Shown: piece after piece, positions 8,484-19,581 of the stretch | Position numbering within the stretch: the first letter of the stretch is position 1 | Layout: each line of letters starts with the position of its first letter | Origin: Streptomyces sp. WMMB 322 | GTDB taxonomy: Bacteria > Actinomycetota > Actinomycetes > Streptomycetales > Streptomycetaceae | NCBI RefSeq assembly: GCF_900090145.1 | Contig: NZ_FMHI01000025.1 | Span: 1-64,000, forward strand | Reading direction: 5' to 3' | DNA: 64,000 nt | The notes under the pieces: model-generated | Told to the model about the DNA's origin: nothing | Seen by the model: the letters and a program-made list of their open reading frames with translations, nothing else | Database searches by the model: none | Translations under genes and position numbers: made by a program

Positions 8484-9074
8484 GTGAGAGATACCGGCGG
8501 CGGTATGACGGCGGGCGACCCCCCTCCTCGCGGGGTCGCGACAGGTCCGCTGCAGGGGAAGAGCTGCACGGACGAATCGCCGGAACTCATCGGGTACCGC
8601 GGGCCCACCGCGTGCTCTGCCGCGGGGATCACTTACCGCCAGCTCGACTACTGGGCGCGTACGGGCCTGGTGGAGCCGAGCATCCGTGCCGCCTACGGCT
8701 CAGGCAGCCAGCGGCTCTACAGCTTCCGCGACATCGTGGTCCTCAAGATCGTCAAGCGGCTGCTGGACACCGGCGTCTCGCTGCAGAACATCCGCACCGC
8801 CGTGCAGCACCTTCGTACTCGCGGCCGTGCCGACCTGGCCCAGATGACGCTCATGAGCGACGGCGCCACCGTCTACGAATGCTCCTCGCCCGACGAAGTG
8901 GTCGACCTGCTGCAGGGTGGACAGGGCGTGTTCGGAATCGCTGTCGGCGTGGTGTGGAAGGACGTCGAAGGAGCCCTGGCCCAGCTGCACGGCGAGCATG
9001 TCGATACGGGCGAGACCATCGTCGGCGACCACCCGGGGGACGAACTGGCACGGCGGCGCAACCGCGCGGGCTGA
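8484..9074 (+). CDS. MerR family transcriptional regulator (Rv1830 type)
   Basis: The product is 196 residues. The winged-helix DNA-binding domain is at about 30-100 (GYRGPTACSAAGITYRQLDY, then SGSQRLYSFRDIVVLKIVK). The C-terminal domain is shared by actinobacterial members of this subgroup (GRADLAQMTLMSDGATVYEC). GTG 8484 is chosen because ggagg at 8474-8478 is well spaced. It has its own promoter at 8403-8431. The orthologous mycobacterial gene Rv1830 has been linked to growth and drug tolerance, but the targets in this organism are unknown. It is followed closely by dinB on the same strand. Confidence 0.88.
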   Translation: MRDTGGGMTAGDPPPRGVATGPLQGKSCTDESPELIGYRGPTACSAAGITYRQLDYWARTGLVEPSIRAAYGSGSQRLYSFRDIVVLKIVKRLLDTGVSLQNIRTAVQHLRTRGRADLAQMTLMSDGATVYECSSPDEVVDLLQGGQGVFGIAVGVVWKDVEGALAQLHGEHVDTGETIVGDHPGDELARRRNRAG

Positions 9075-9082
9075 GGATTGTC

Positions 9083-9098
9083 GGTGCCATGCGGCACC
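9083..9098 (+). promoter_or_regulatory. Perfect inverted repeat before dinB
   Basis: GGTGCC-ATGC-GGCACC lies 11-26 nt upstream of the dinB GTG. Its right half overlaps a -10-like CACCAT at 9095-9100. It is a candidate operator. It does not match the actinobacterial LexA box (GAAC-N4-GTTC), so SOS control is not supported by this site. Confidence 0.4.
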
Positions 9099-9108
9099 AT
9101 CGACCAAT

Positions 9109-10665
9109 GTGAGAAGCGCGCCGACGATCCTTCATCTGGACATGGACGCCTTCTACGCTGCCGTGGAGCAGGCCGCCAAGCCCAGCCTGCGCGGAAAGCC
9201 CGTCGTCGTCGGCGGGCTCGGGCCGCGCGGAGTCGTCGCCACGGCCTCCTACGAAGCGCGGATCTTCGGCGTCCATTCGGCTATGCCCATGGGCCAGGCC
9301 CGTCGACTGTGCCCGAACGCCGCATATCTCGCGCCCCGATTCAGCCTCTACCGGGACGTGAGCGAGGCCGTCATGGAGATCCTCGGCGGGCTTTCGCCGC
9401 TGGTGGAGCCCCTCAGCCTCGACGAGGCGTTCGTGGATCTGGAGGCCGGTGACGCGCTCGGCGAGGGGCCGGAGCCCTCGGACGTACGGGCCGTCGGCCG
9501 GCGGGTGCGGCAGAAGATCACCGAGACGACAGGCCTCAGCGGCTCGGTCGGGCTGGCCGGCTCGAAGATGCTCGCCAAGATCGGGTCGGAGCTGGCCAAG
9601 CCCGACGGACTCGTCGTCATCGAGCCGGGGACCGAACGTGAACTGCTGGCTCCGATGCCCGTGCGTACCCTCCCGGGTGTGGGGCCGGCCACCGAGGGGG
9701 TGCTGCGGCGGGCGGGGATCACCACCGTCGGCGACACGACGGAGGCGGGCGAGGCAGAGCTGCTGAGACTTCTGGGCAGGGCCCACGGCACTTCGCTCTA
9801 CGCGATGGCGAACGGCTGGGACGACCGGCCGGTGATCGCGGAACGTGACGCGAAATCCGTGTCCGTGGAGGACACATTCGACGTCGACCTCACCGACCGG
9901 TCGCTCGTACAGGCCCACCTCGCACGTCTCGCCGAACGCTGTGCCGAGCGGCTGCGAGCGGCAGGAAGGTCCGGTCGCACGGTGGTGATCAAGGTCCGCA
10001 GCTACGACTTCTCGACCCTGACGCGCTCGGAGACGCTGCGCGGCCCCACGGACGACACGGGTGTGGTGCGCGAGGCAGCGGCCAGGCTGCTCGACACGGT
10101 CGACACGACCTCGGGCGTGCGCCTGCTCGGCGTCGGCGTCAGCGGGCTGGCCGACTTCACGCAGGAGGATCTGTTCGCGCAGGCACAGTCCGACGCGGAC
10201 GCCGCATCGGTGGGGGAGGAGGCCCCGGGCGGCCGCCCGGGGGAGGGGCACGGGGCGGCGGCCCCACCCGAGGCGCCGGCGGCGCCTTCCCACCGGCGCT
10301 GGATTCCGGGCCGCGACGTGAGGCACGCGGAACGGGGTCCCGGCTGGGTGCAGGGCAGCGGTCTGGGCCGGGTCACCGTGAGGTTCGAGGAACCGGGCTC
10401 CGCGCCCGGCCGGGTGTGCACGTACGCCGTCGACGATCCGGCTCTGGAGCCGGCCGAACCGCCGCCGCTCGCGGCGATGGCGCGGCGGAAACAGGCGGGG
10501 GGACTGGGCCGTACGGGGGAACCGGCTCAGCTTTCGGTCCCCGCTATCCACCCGAAGTCCCTGTCGGGCGGCGGCGAGGACGGCATCGCCGACGGGCCCG
10601 AAGACGCCGGTGAGGACGGTGCGGGTCCTGCGGATTCGGCGGAGGGCGGCACGTCCAGCCCGTAG
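9109..10665 (+). CDS. dinB: DNA polymerase IV (Y-family translesion polymerase)
   Basis: The protein has 518 residues. The polymerase core shows HLDMDAFYAAVEQ (metal-binding D11) near the N-terminus and SLDEAFVD (catalytic D105, E106). The helix-hairpin-helix thumb contains LPGVGPATEGVLRR, and a little-finger domain follows. It copies past template lesions with low fidelity. The GTG at 9109 gives the usual N-terminus MRSAPTILHLDMD. Beyond the little finger lies a long low-complexity tail. QLSVPAI resembles a weak beta-clamp box, and about 45 further residues overlap a PRC-barrel gene on the other strand. The usual clamp motif QLxLF is therefore degenerate. Confidence 0.93.
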   Translation: MRSAPTILHLDMDAFYAAVEQAAKPSLRGKPVVVGGLGPRGVVATASYEARIFGVHSAMPMGQARRLCPNAAYLAPRFSLYRDVSEAVMEILGGLSPLVEPLSLDEAFVDLEAGDALGEGPEPSDVRAVGRRVRQKITETTGLSGSVGLAGSKMLAKIGSELAKPDGLVVIEPGTERELLAPMPVRTLPGVGPATEGVLRRAGITTVGDTTEAGEAELLRLLGRAHGTSLYAMANGWDDRPVIAERDAKSVSVEDTFDVDLTDRSLVQAHLARLAERCAERLRAAGRSGRTVVIKVRSYDFSTLTRSETLRGPTDDTGVVREAAARLLDTVDTTSGVRLLGVGVSGLADFTQEDLFAQAQSDADAASVGEEAPGGRPGEGHGAAAPPEAPAAPSHRRWIPGRDVRHAERGPGWVQGSGLGRVTVRFEEPGSAPGRVCTYAVDDPALEPAEPPPLAAMARRKQAGGLGRTGEPAQLSVPAIHPKSLSGGGEDGIADGPEDAGEDGAGPADSAEGGTSSP

Positions 10666-10958
10666 TGGAGATAGAGCTGGAGCTCCTGGCGGGGCGAGAG
10701 GTGTCTGCCCACACCGAGCACGGGCGTGCTGCGCACCAGCTCCTTCTCGAACGGGACGTGGAGGACGCCGTCGACAAGCTCACTCGGCTCCAGCGGCACA
10801 AGAGCCTCGCGCCGGAAGAAGCCCGTGCGCACGGCGGCCCACTCCGGCTCGCCCGTCGCGTCGTCGAGGTAGACCTCCCCGACCGTTCCGATCTTGCAGC
10901 CGCTGCTGTCGTGCGCTCTGCGCCCGATCAGGCTCCGTGGGTCGATGTCGTTCTGCAC
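10527..10958 (-). CDS. PRC-barrel domain protein
   Basis: This 143-residue protein has an N-terminal PRC-barrel fold (about 5-75: DPRSLIGRRAHDSSGCKIGT and VGEVYLDDATGEPEWAAVRT), then LSPRQELQLYLHYGLD, a P/S/A-rich linker and the terminal segment DRDFGWIAGTES. PRC barrels bind RNA or proteins in processing and electron-transfer complexes, but this subgroup has no known role. The last 139 bp lie antisense to the dinB 3' end. Codon use stays Streptomyces-like inside the overlap on this strand, so both frames may be real. Confidence 0.8.
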   Translation of the reverse strand: MQNDIDPRSLIGRRAHDSSGCKIGTVGEVYLDDATGEPEWAAVRTGFFRREALVPLEPSELVDGVLHVPFEKELVRSTPVLGVGRHLSPRQELQLYLHYGLDVPPSAESAGPAPSSPASSGPSAMPSSPPPDRDFGWIAGTES

Positions 10959-11212
10959 GGTCCCTCCAAGTCGTCGTCAGGGGCACCGGGTGCGTCACGG
11001 GACGGGGCCGGTCCTGGGTCGGGTGGTCTGGCGAACCTCTCCTCGGCCCTGCCGTACTGCCGCGCGACGGCGTGCTGCGGGGGCGCCGAGGCCGCCGGGA
11101 GCCGGTCGTACAAGCCGTATTACCACCCAAAGGCACATTTCAGTGGTTGGCCACCCGAGTGCACCTCCGGGTCCTGGAGGAGGAACCGCTGGTAGTCTCG
11201 TAAGCGGCTGTG

Positions 11213-11430
11213 GACCCCGTGCGGGAGAGTCCCCCGGCGTCAGCCGGGGGCGCCGAAGGAGCAACTCCTCCCCGGAATCTCTCAGGCTCACGTACCGCGC
11301 GGGTGAGGTCACTCTGGAAAGCAGGGCGGGCCGAGCAGTGCCTGGGCTCCTCCTCACCGACGGTGAAAGCCGGGTCCCCGCTCAGCCGGAGCGGGCCGGT
11401 GAAACTCTCAGGTTGAGATGACAGAGGGGG
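11213..11430 (+). promoter_or_regulatory. Tandem glycine riboswitch controlling gcvP
   Basis: Two glycine aptamers in series are recognisable. Aptamer 1 has gcgggagagtc (11221), gccgaaggagcaac (about 11252), aatctctcaggc (about 11276) and actctggaaagcaggg (about 11311). Aptamer 2 has cgacggtgaaagcc (about 11358), ccggtgaaactctcaggt (about 11396-11413) and gatgacagaggggg (about 11417). The element ends about 65 nt before the gcvP start. In this class glycine binding turns on the glycine cleavage genes. Confidence 0.93.
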
Positions 11431-11494
11431 AGGCCGTCCGGGCACCAGCGCCGTGGTGTCCCCGTAGGTCACAGCGACCAGGAGGCCCCCGCAG

Positions 11495-14383
<2,889 letters not shown>

Positions 14384-14430
14384 GGCCGCAAGAGCGTCGG
14401 CGGCGGGGAACATTCGGCGCCGCGTGTGTC

Positions 14431-14463
14431 AGGGCCGGTTCGGTGCAATACCGGGCCGGCCCT
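14431..14463. terminator. Bidirectional hairpin after gcvP
   Basis: A 14-bp stem (14431-14444 with 14450-14463, agggccgg/ccggccct plus an inner cggt/accg with two G-U pairs) has a 5-nt loop. It lies between the convergent gcvP and DUF5999 genes. There is no T-tract, as is usual in Streptomyces. Confidence 0.7.
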
Positions 14464-14483
14464 GTTCGGTTGCCGCTGCGGGA

Positions 14484-14690
14484 TCAGGCAGCGGTGGCGA
14501 TGTTGCGGCTGTCGAGCGGACGGTGCGGATCGATGATCTTGCCGTCCGGCAGAAGCTCCCCGGTGTCCTCGAAGAGGAGGACGCCGTTGCACAGCAGACT
14601 CCAGCCCTGCTCCGGGAAGTGGGCCAAGGGGTGTGCGGCCTCCCGGTCGGCGGACTCGGCTGTCGGGCAAGGTGGCTGGTGCTGGCACAT
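14484..14690 (-). CDS. DUF5999 family small protein
   Basis: This 68-residue protein starts MCQHQPPCPTAESADREAAH and ends DGKIIDPHRPLDSRNIATAA, which I recognise as the short Streptomyces DUF5999 family. Two N-terminal cysteines (C2 and C8) and a central hydrophobic stretch (GWSLLCNGVLLFEDTGELLP) are conserved features. The start at 14690 gives the family's usual N-terminus; an in-frame upstream start would add 16 residues. Function is unknown. It is convergent with gcvP, and the shared hairpin lies between them. Confidence 0.85.
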   Translation of the reverse strand: MCQHQPPCPTAESADREAAHPLAHFPEQGWSLLCNGVLLFEDTGELLPDGKIIDPHRPLDSRNIATAA

Positions 14691-14966
14691 TGTCGCTGTC
14701 GTCTTCCGTTGTGTCGTGATGTCCGTGCGGCCGGTCACGATGGCCGTGACCGTTTCCCGTTCCGGTCTGGTCCCAGTGTTCCTCTGCGGAGGAGATTCCG
14801 CAGGGATTTCGTGTCACCGCTCTTCGACCAGGACAGACGCATCACTCGTGCGGGTGGTTGCCGTCAACTGAGCCGCACTCAGGGCCGGTTTGCCGTATTT
14901 GCGCAACAGTGACGCCGCCCCTGGATCACCGCAACAGGCACCGCGTACGGTATCCCACGACGGTCG
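14691..14966. other. Intergenic region without a supported gene
   Basis: These 276 bp separate DUF5999 from the next minus-strand gene. I see no frame with family features and no clear promoter. It presumably holds the DUF5999 control region. Confidence 0.4.
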
Positions 14967-15569
14967 TCAGCCGCTCCTCAGCAGGGGATCCGACGGCGCC
15001 GATCGGCCTGTGAGCAGCGGCAGAAGGGCATCGGCGCGGTGCGGGACGTGGGCCGCGATGCCGGGGGGAGCGGGTGCAAGAGGTATGAGCAGGTCCGAGG
15101 GTTCCGGGGCGCCCTTGTCGATGTCCGCTCCGGGGTTCGCGTGCAGCCAGAGGGTGAGCATGTAGCGCCGGGGAACGGACAGCAGCCTGGGCTGGTGAAG
15201 TCCGGGCAGCGTCTCGGCCTGCCGCAGGGCCCGTTGGGACGAGGCGACGTACGGGCCGCCGCAGAAGTAGGCGAAGGCCCAGCCGTCGGAGGTGAGGAGC
15301 GTCTCGGCCGCTCCGGCTGCCGGGGCCCCGGAAGGGGCGGCCTTCTCCCGCAGCAGGAAGCGCCAGCCGGTCAGGCGCGTGTACGGGGCGGCGTTCCCTG
15401 GGCCGAAGCCGGTCAACTCGTGTACGGGCAGTGGGAGTTCGATCTCCAGCGAAGGACCTGCGGAATCGGCGGCAGGTGTGCGTCCCCGGGGTGCGGAGGC
15501 GGGCGCCCGCAAGGCCGCGAGAACACTGCGTGCTGCGTCGGCCGGGGCGGAACGGAAGTGCAGCGGCAT
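14967..15569 (-). CDS. Hypothetical protein
   Basis: I do not recognise this 200-residue protein. It begins MPLHFRSAPADAARSVLAAL, has a hydrophilic body without membrane helices or a signal peptide, and contains tryptophan- and aromatic-rich blocks (PYTRLTGWRFLLRE, SDGWAFAYFCGGPYV, RRYMLTLWLHANPGAD) that look like a folded domain. Codon use is typical of its neighbours. ATG 15569 is chosen because gagaggtgg lies upstream; a start 114 nt further out would add a poor leader. It is monocistronic and divergent from the GCS2-family gene across a 500-bp gap. Confidence 0.65.
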   Translation of the reverse strand: MPLHFRSAPADAARSVLAALRAPASAPRGRTPAADSAGPSLEIELPLPVHELTGFGPGNAAPYTRLTGWRFLLREKAAPSGAPAAGAAETLLTSDGWAFAYFCGGPYVASSQRALRQAETLPGLHQPRLLSVPRRYMLTLWLHANPGADIDKGAPEPSDLLIPLAPAPPGIAAHVPHRADALLPLLTGRSAPSDPLLRSG

Positions 15570-16068
15570 GATGGATCGCCACCTCTCACTGGAGAGACAC
15601 GTGGTGCTCGGCATGGCGCGGACGGCACTGTCGGCGTGGGAAAGGGGCCGCGAAGAGGCGGCGGGACCGTCGACTGCGGGCACCGGACGGCCCGGTGATA
15701 CCGCGTCCCGATCCGTACCGGAGTTTATACGAAAGGTGTTACGTCACCATTTCGCCTAACCCGCCGATATTTCTGTTGCAAGGCGGTATCCGGACCGTCT
15801 TGCGCGGTACCTGACCGTGTGAGCGGCAGCCGCCGACCCTGCCGCCTGGGCCGTTCCGGCCGCCGTGGTCGGCCGGATCCCGTCTGTGTTTCCCACAAGG
15901 ACTGTGCACGTGGTCTGGGACCGCTGCCGCATGCCTGCGGAACATGCCGTTCACCGCAGGTGAGAGGTCACCGGCAGGCGGGTACGTGGAGATCGTCAAG
16001 GCGTGATCGACCGGTTCGACGGGCATCATGGCTGACACCACGCGGCTGTATCGAGGAGGGACACCCCG
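15570..16068. other. 500-bp divergent intergenic region
   Basis: No supported gene is present. An AT-rich patch at about 15719-15785 (containing gtttatacgaaaggtgttacgt and atatttctgttgc) stands out from the GC-rich flanks. It probably carries promoters for one or both divergent genes. The last 40 bp before 16069 hold a strong Shine-Dalgarno (cgaggaggga). Confidence 0.45.
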
Positions 16069-17565
16069 ATGGGTGAGAAGGTCGTCTCCGACGGGTTCGA
16101 CCTGTCCGCTCGGCATCGGTACAGGCAGAAGCTGAAGGAATGCCTGGAGGCGCTCGGAGTCCTCCTGGACGAAAAGCGCTTCGAGCGTCCCCGGAACCTC
16201 ATGGGCCTGGAGATCGAGCTCAATCTCGCGGACGCCGACGGCATGCCCCGCATGATGAATGCCGAGGTGCTGCAGCGCATCGGAAGCCAGGACTTCCAGA
16301 CGGAGCTCGGGCAGTTCAACCTCGAGGTCAACATCGTGCCCCACCGCCTGTCCGGGCGGGTCTTCGACCAGCTCGCGGAGGAGCTTCGCACCGGCCTGGC
16401 ATACGCGGACCGGCAGGCCAAGGAAGCAGGCGCCGGGATCGTGATGATCGGCATCCTGCCCACGCTCACGGACGAGGACCTGGTCTCCTCGAACCTCACC
16501 GCGGTGGACCGCTACACCCTGCTGAACAACCAGATCATGGCCGCAAGGGGCGAGGAGGTCGTCCTCGACATCGAAGGCGTCGAGCGCCTGGCCCGGACCT
16601 CATCCTCGATCGCCCCGGAGGCGGCCTGCACCTCGGTGCAGCTCCATCTGCAGGTCACGCCCCAGCGTTTCGCCGACGTGTGGAACGCCTCGCAGGCCGT
16701 CTCCGCCGTGCAGGTCGCGATGGGGGCCAACTCGCCCTTCGTCTTCGGCAGGGAGCTGTGGCGCGAGTCGCGCATCCCGGTCTTCCTGCAGGCGACCGAC
16801 ACGCGTCCGGACGAGCTGAAGTCGCAGGGCGTACGGCCGCGCACCTGGTTCGGGGAGCGGTGGATCGGCTCCGCGCTCGACCTCTTCGAGGAGAACCTGC
16901 GCTACTTCCCGTCGCTGCTGCCGATCTGTGACGACGAGGATCCGCACGGGGTGCTGAAGGCCGGCGGCACTCCCGGCCTGCCCGAGCTGGTGCTGCACAA
17001 CGGCACCGTCTACCGCTGGAACAGGCCCGTCTACGCGGTCACCGGTGACGTGCCGCATCTGCGCGTGGAGAACCGGGTGCTGCCCGCCGGCCCGACGGTG
17101 GCGGACGTGCTCGCCAACGCCGCCCTCTACTACGGGCTGGTGCGGAGCCTCGCCGACGAGCCGCGCCCCGTCTGGTCGCGGCTGCCCTTCGCGGCCGCGT
17201 CCGCGAACTTCGACGCAGCGTGCCGGCACGGTATCGACGCCGAGCTGACCTGGCCGCGGCACGGGCGTCCCGGCGGACTGGCCACCGGGCCGGCGGTGCG
17301 GCTGGTGCAGGAGGAGCTGCTTCCGCTCGCCGCCGCCGGGCTGGAGGCCTGGGGCGTCGAGAGCGCCGACCGGGACCGCTGCCTGGGCGTGATCGAGGAA
17401 CGCTGCCGTCGTCGTGTCAACGGGGCGTCGTGGCAGGCGGACGCCTACCACCGGGCCATCGAATCCGGCCTCGAGCGGGAGAAGGCACTCGCGGCCGTGA
17501 CCAGGCGCTACTGCGAGTTCGCACGCACGGGAGAGCCCGTGCACACCTGGGCCCCCGGGCCGTAG
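16069..17565 (+). CDS. Glutamate-cysteine ligase family protein (GCS2-like)
   Basis: This 498-residue protein is related to the carboxylate-amine ligases of the GCS2 group, which join glutamate to an amine with ATP. Recognisable blocks are NLMGLEIELNLADADG near residue 45 (metal- and ATP-binding glutamates), a TELGQFNLEVN block near 82, and an ENRVLPAGPTVADVLANAAL segment near 340. Actinobacterial members of this COG are often annotated as glutamate-cysteine ligase. Because these organisms make mycothiol rather than glutathione, the true amine substrate is uncertain. EgtA-type gamma-glutamylcysteine synthesis for ergothioneine is one possibility, but no other egt gene is adjacent. ATG 16069 follows gaggaggg. 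Confidence 0.75.
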   Translation: MGEKVVSDGFDLSARHRYRQKLKECLEALGVLLDEKRFERPRNLMGLEIELNLADADGMPRMMNAEVLQRIGSQDFQTELGQFNLEVNIVPHRLSGRVFDQLAEELRTGLAYADRQAKEAGAGIVMIGILPTLTDEDLVSSNLTAVDRYTLLNNQIMAARGEEVVLDIEGVERLARTSSSIAPEAACTSVQLHLQVTPQRFADVWNASQAVSAVQVAMGANSPFVFGRELWRESRIPVFLQATDTRPDELKSQGVRPRTWFGERWIGSALDLFEENLRYFPSLLPICDDEDPHGVLKAGGTPGLPELVLHNGTVYRWNRPVYAVTGDVPHLRVENRVLPAGPTVADVLANAALYYGLVRSLADEPRPVWSRLPFAAASANFDAACRHGIDAELTWPRHGRPGGLATGPAVRLVQEELLPLAAAGLEAWGVESADRDRCLGVIEERCRRRVNGASWQADAYHRAIESGLEREKALAAVTRRYCEFARTGEPVHTWAPGP

Positions 17566-17694
17566 CCGCCGCGGCCGGCCGGGATGAGCCGGGCCCGCCC
17601 ACGACGAGCTGCGCCCCCGCTTCGCAGGCACCGGCGGCGTCCGGCAAGCTATGGACGTCCACGGCCGTCGCGGACCGGTGAACTGGAGGCATGT

Positions 17695-18534
17695 GTGCAG
17701 TCGTCGCAAGCGAGCGACCCCGCTCGGTTCCCGGAGACCGGGCAGGTGCTCCCGGCGCGCACTCTCCGGCAGGAGACGCTGCTCGTGCTGGCCCTGTCGC
17801 TCGGTGCGAGCGCCGTCTCCGCGCTGATCAGTTTCGTCGGCTCGCTGACCGCCTCCGGAGCACTCGCCGACCAGGCGGCACGGCTGAACACCTCGCGTGC
17901 TCCCGACCGGCCGTGGCTGGACCTGGCCTGGCAGGTCTTCGGGATCGCCACGGCGCTCGTTCCGGTGGCGCTGGTGGCCCATCTCCTCACGCGCGAGAGC
18001 CGGTGGCACCTTTCGGGTCGACAGGGCCAAGGGGGAGGTCTGCGCTCCATCGGGTTCGACCGGACCAGGCCCGGATTCGACCTGGGACGCGGCGCGGTGC
18101 TCGCCGCAGCCATCGGCGGCAGCGGACTGGCCCTCTACCTGGCGGCGGTGCAGGCGGGCTTCAACCTGACCGTGGTGCCCGAGTCGCTGCCGCACGTGTG
18201 GTGGCGCATCCCGGTGCTCATCGCCTCCGCGGTGCAGAACGCCGTGGTGGAGGAGGTGATCGTCGTCGGCTACCTGCTCCGCAGGCTCGGCCAGCTCGAC
18301 TTCTCACCGTGGGCCGCCCTGGCGGTCAGCTCGGTGCTGCGCGGCTCGTACCACCTCTACCAGGGCATCGGCGGGCTGCTCGGCAACATGGCCATGGGGG
18401 TCGTCTTCGTGCTGCTGTACCGGCGTTGGGGGCGTGTGGGCCCGCTCGTGGTGGCGCACGCGCTGATCGACATCGTGGCCTTCGCCGGTTACGCGCTCTT
18501 CGCGGGCAAGGTGGACTGGCTGCCCACCCCCTGA
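17695..18534 (+). CDS. CPBP family intramembrane metalloprotease
   Basis: This 279-residue protein has about seven hydrophobic helices. The CPBP (Abi) domain covers the C-terminal half: a glutamate pair in VVEEVIVVGYLLRRLG, then SSVLRGSYHLYQG with its histidine, and a last helix HALIDIVAFAGYALF. These correspond to the EExxxR, FxxxH and HxxxB motifs of Rce1-like proteases. The arginine of the first motif is not at the usual spacing. GTG 17695 is chosen because ggagg at 17685-17689 precedes it. The substrate is unknown; family members process prenylated proteins or act in bacteriocin immunity. Confidence 0.85.
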   Translation: MQSSQASDPARFPETGQVLPARTLRQETLLVLALSLGASAVSALISFVGSLTASGALADQAARLNTSRAPDRPWLDLAWQVFGIATALVPVALVAHLLTRESRWHLSGRQGQGGGLRSIGFDRTRPGFDLGRGAVLAAAIGGSGLALYLAAVQAGFNLTVVPESLPHVWWRIPVLIASAVQNAVVEEVIVVGYLLRRLGQLDFSPWAALAVSSVLRGSYHLYQGIGGLLGNMAMGVVFVLLYRRWGRVGPLVVAHALIDIVAFAGYALFAGKVDWLPTP

Positions 18535-18559
18535 CCGCCGCCGTGCGCCGGCGGGACCG

Positions 18560-19399
18560 TCACCAGCCTGCACACAGCCGGGCGTCGAGGACGGTGACCG
18601 CGGTCCCCGTCAGCTCGGTGCGATCACCCCGCAGCGTCGTACGGACCAGACCGGTGCGCGCGGAGCACTGGAGGCCCGTCAGCGAGTCCCGTCCGAGCCG
18701 CGCGGACCACAGAGGGGCCAGTGCCGTGTGGGCGCTGCCGGTGACCGGGTCCTCGGCGATGCCGACGGAGGGGGCGAACATCCGCGAGACGTAGTCGTAT
18801 GCGTGGCCGTTCCCGTGACCGGCGCCGTCCCGGCCGTCCGCGACGGCGGTGACGATCACGCCTCTGTGCGGGAGGCGGCGCAGCGCGGCGCTGTCGGGGG
18901 TGAGGGCGCGCAGGGCGGCTTCGTCCGCCACTTCGACGAGGAGATCACCGAGCGGCCCCGTGTCGTGCACGGACACCGGTCCGGTGCCGAGTGCGGCGGC
19001 GAGCCCCGGGGGCGGCTGGGCCGGGGTCAGCGGGGCCGTGGGGAAGTCCAGCGTGATCACGCCGCCGGCGTCGGTGGCGGCGGTGAGTACGCCGCTGCGG
19101 GTTCGGAAGCGCACGGTGCCGGAGGCGATGCCGTCGCAGTGCAGGACGTGGGCCGTGGCCAGGGTGGCGTGACCGCACAGATCGACCTCCGCGGCCGGGG
19201 TGAACCAGCGGAGCGCCCAGTCGGCCTCCGCGTCGCCGGAGAGAGGGTGGGCGAAGGCGGTCTCCGAGAGGTTCATCTCGCCCGCGACGTCCTGCATGCG
19301 TTCTTCCGCCGGGAAGGCCTCCTCGTCCAGCAGCACCACCGCGGCGGGATTCCCGCGGTAGGGGCGGTCGGTGAAGGCGTCGACTGTACGGATCCTCAT
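18560..19399 (-). CDS. PhzF family isomerase/epimerase-like protein
   Basis: The 279-residue protein shows the PhzF fold signatures. RTVDAFTDRPYRGNPAAVVL lies at the N-terminus, MNLSETAF carries the catalytic glutamate, CGHATLATAHVL follows, and EDPVTGSAHTAL is near the C-terminus. PhzF enzymes isomerise small acidic substrates using that glutamate. No phenazine genes are nearby, so it is probably a stand-alone member with an unknown substrate. ATG 19399 gives the family N-terminus (MRIRTVDAF). It is convergent with the CPBP gene, leaving only 25 bp between stops. Confidence 0.9.
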   Translation of the reverse strand: MRIRTVDAFTDRPYRGNPAAVVLLDEEAFPAEERMQDVAGEMNLSETAFAHPLSGDAEADWALRWFTPAAEVDLCGHATLATAHVLHCDGIASGTVRFRTRSGVLTAATDAGGVITLDFPTAPLTPAQPPPGLAAALGTGPVSVHDTGPLGDLLVEVADEAALRALTPDSAALRRLPHRGVIVTAVADGRDGAGHGNGHAYDYVSRMFAPSVGIAEDPVTGSAHTALAPLWSARLGRDSLTGLQCSARTGLVRTTLRGDRTELTGTAVTVLDARLCAGW

Positions 19400-19512
19400 G
19401 AGCCGGGACGTTAGACGAGGGGGCGCGAGGCGTGCGACGGCCAATGCGGCGGAGGTGGACCGCTACAGGTCCTGGCCGGACCGTGCCACAAGCATCGCCG
19501 TGCGAGCATCGG

Positions 19513-19522
19513 CGATATATCG
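19513..19522. promoter_or_regulatory. AT-rich palindrome upstream of the PadR gene
   Basis: CGATATATCG is a perfect 10-bp palindrome in otherwise GC-rich sequence, 60 bp before the PadR start. PadR regulators commonly bind short AT-rich palindromes at their own promoter, so this is a candidate autoregulatory site. Confidence 0.45.
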
Positions 19523-19581
19523 TTGAGCCATCACGACAAGTCAAAGGTCTGTCGAGTGCAAGTTGCGGAAAGGATGGCGTC

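Noticed and set aside
9083..9108. Possible SOS box for dinB
   Set aside because: The palindrome GGTGCC-N4-GGCACC is not the actinobacterial LexA box (GAAC-N4-GTTC-like), so I do not claim SOS control.
8851..10551. A 566-codon open frame antisense to dinB
   Set aside because: It has no recognisable domains and an R/G/P-rich composition typical of an antisense shadow frame. dinB motifs on the plus strand are decisive.
14967..15569. Possible homology of the hypothetical gene to a known enzyme family
   Set aside because: Blocks such as TRLTGWRFLLRE look folded, but I could not match them to any family with confidence, so no function is assigned.
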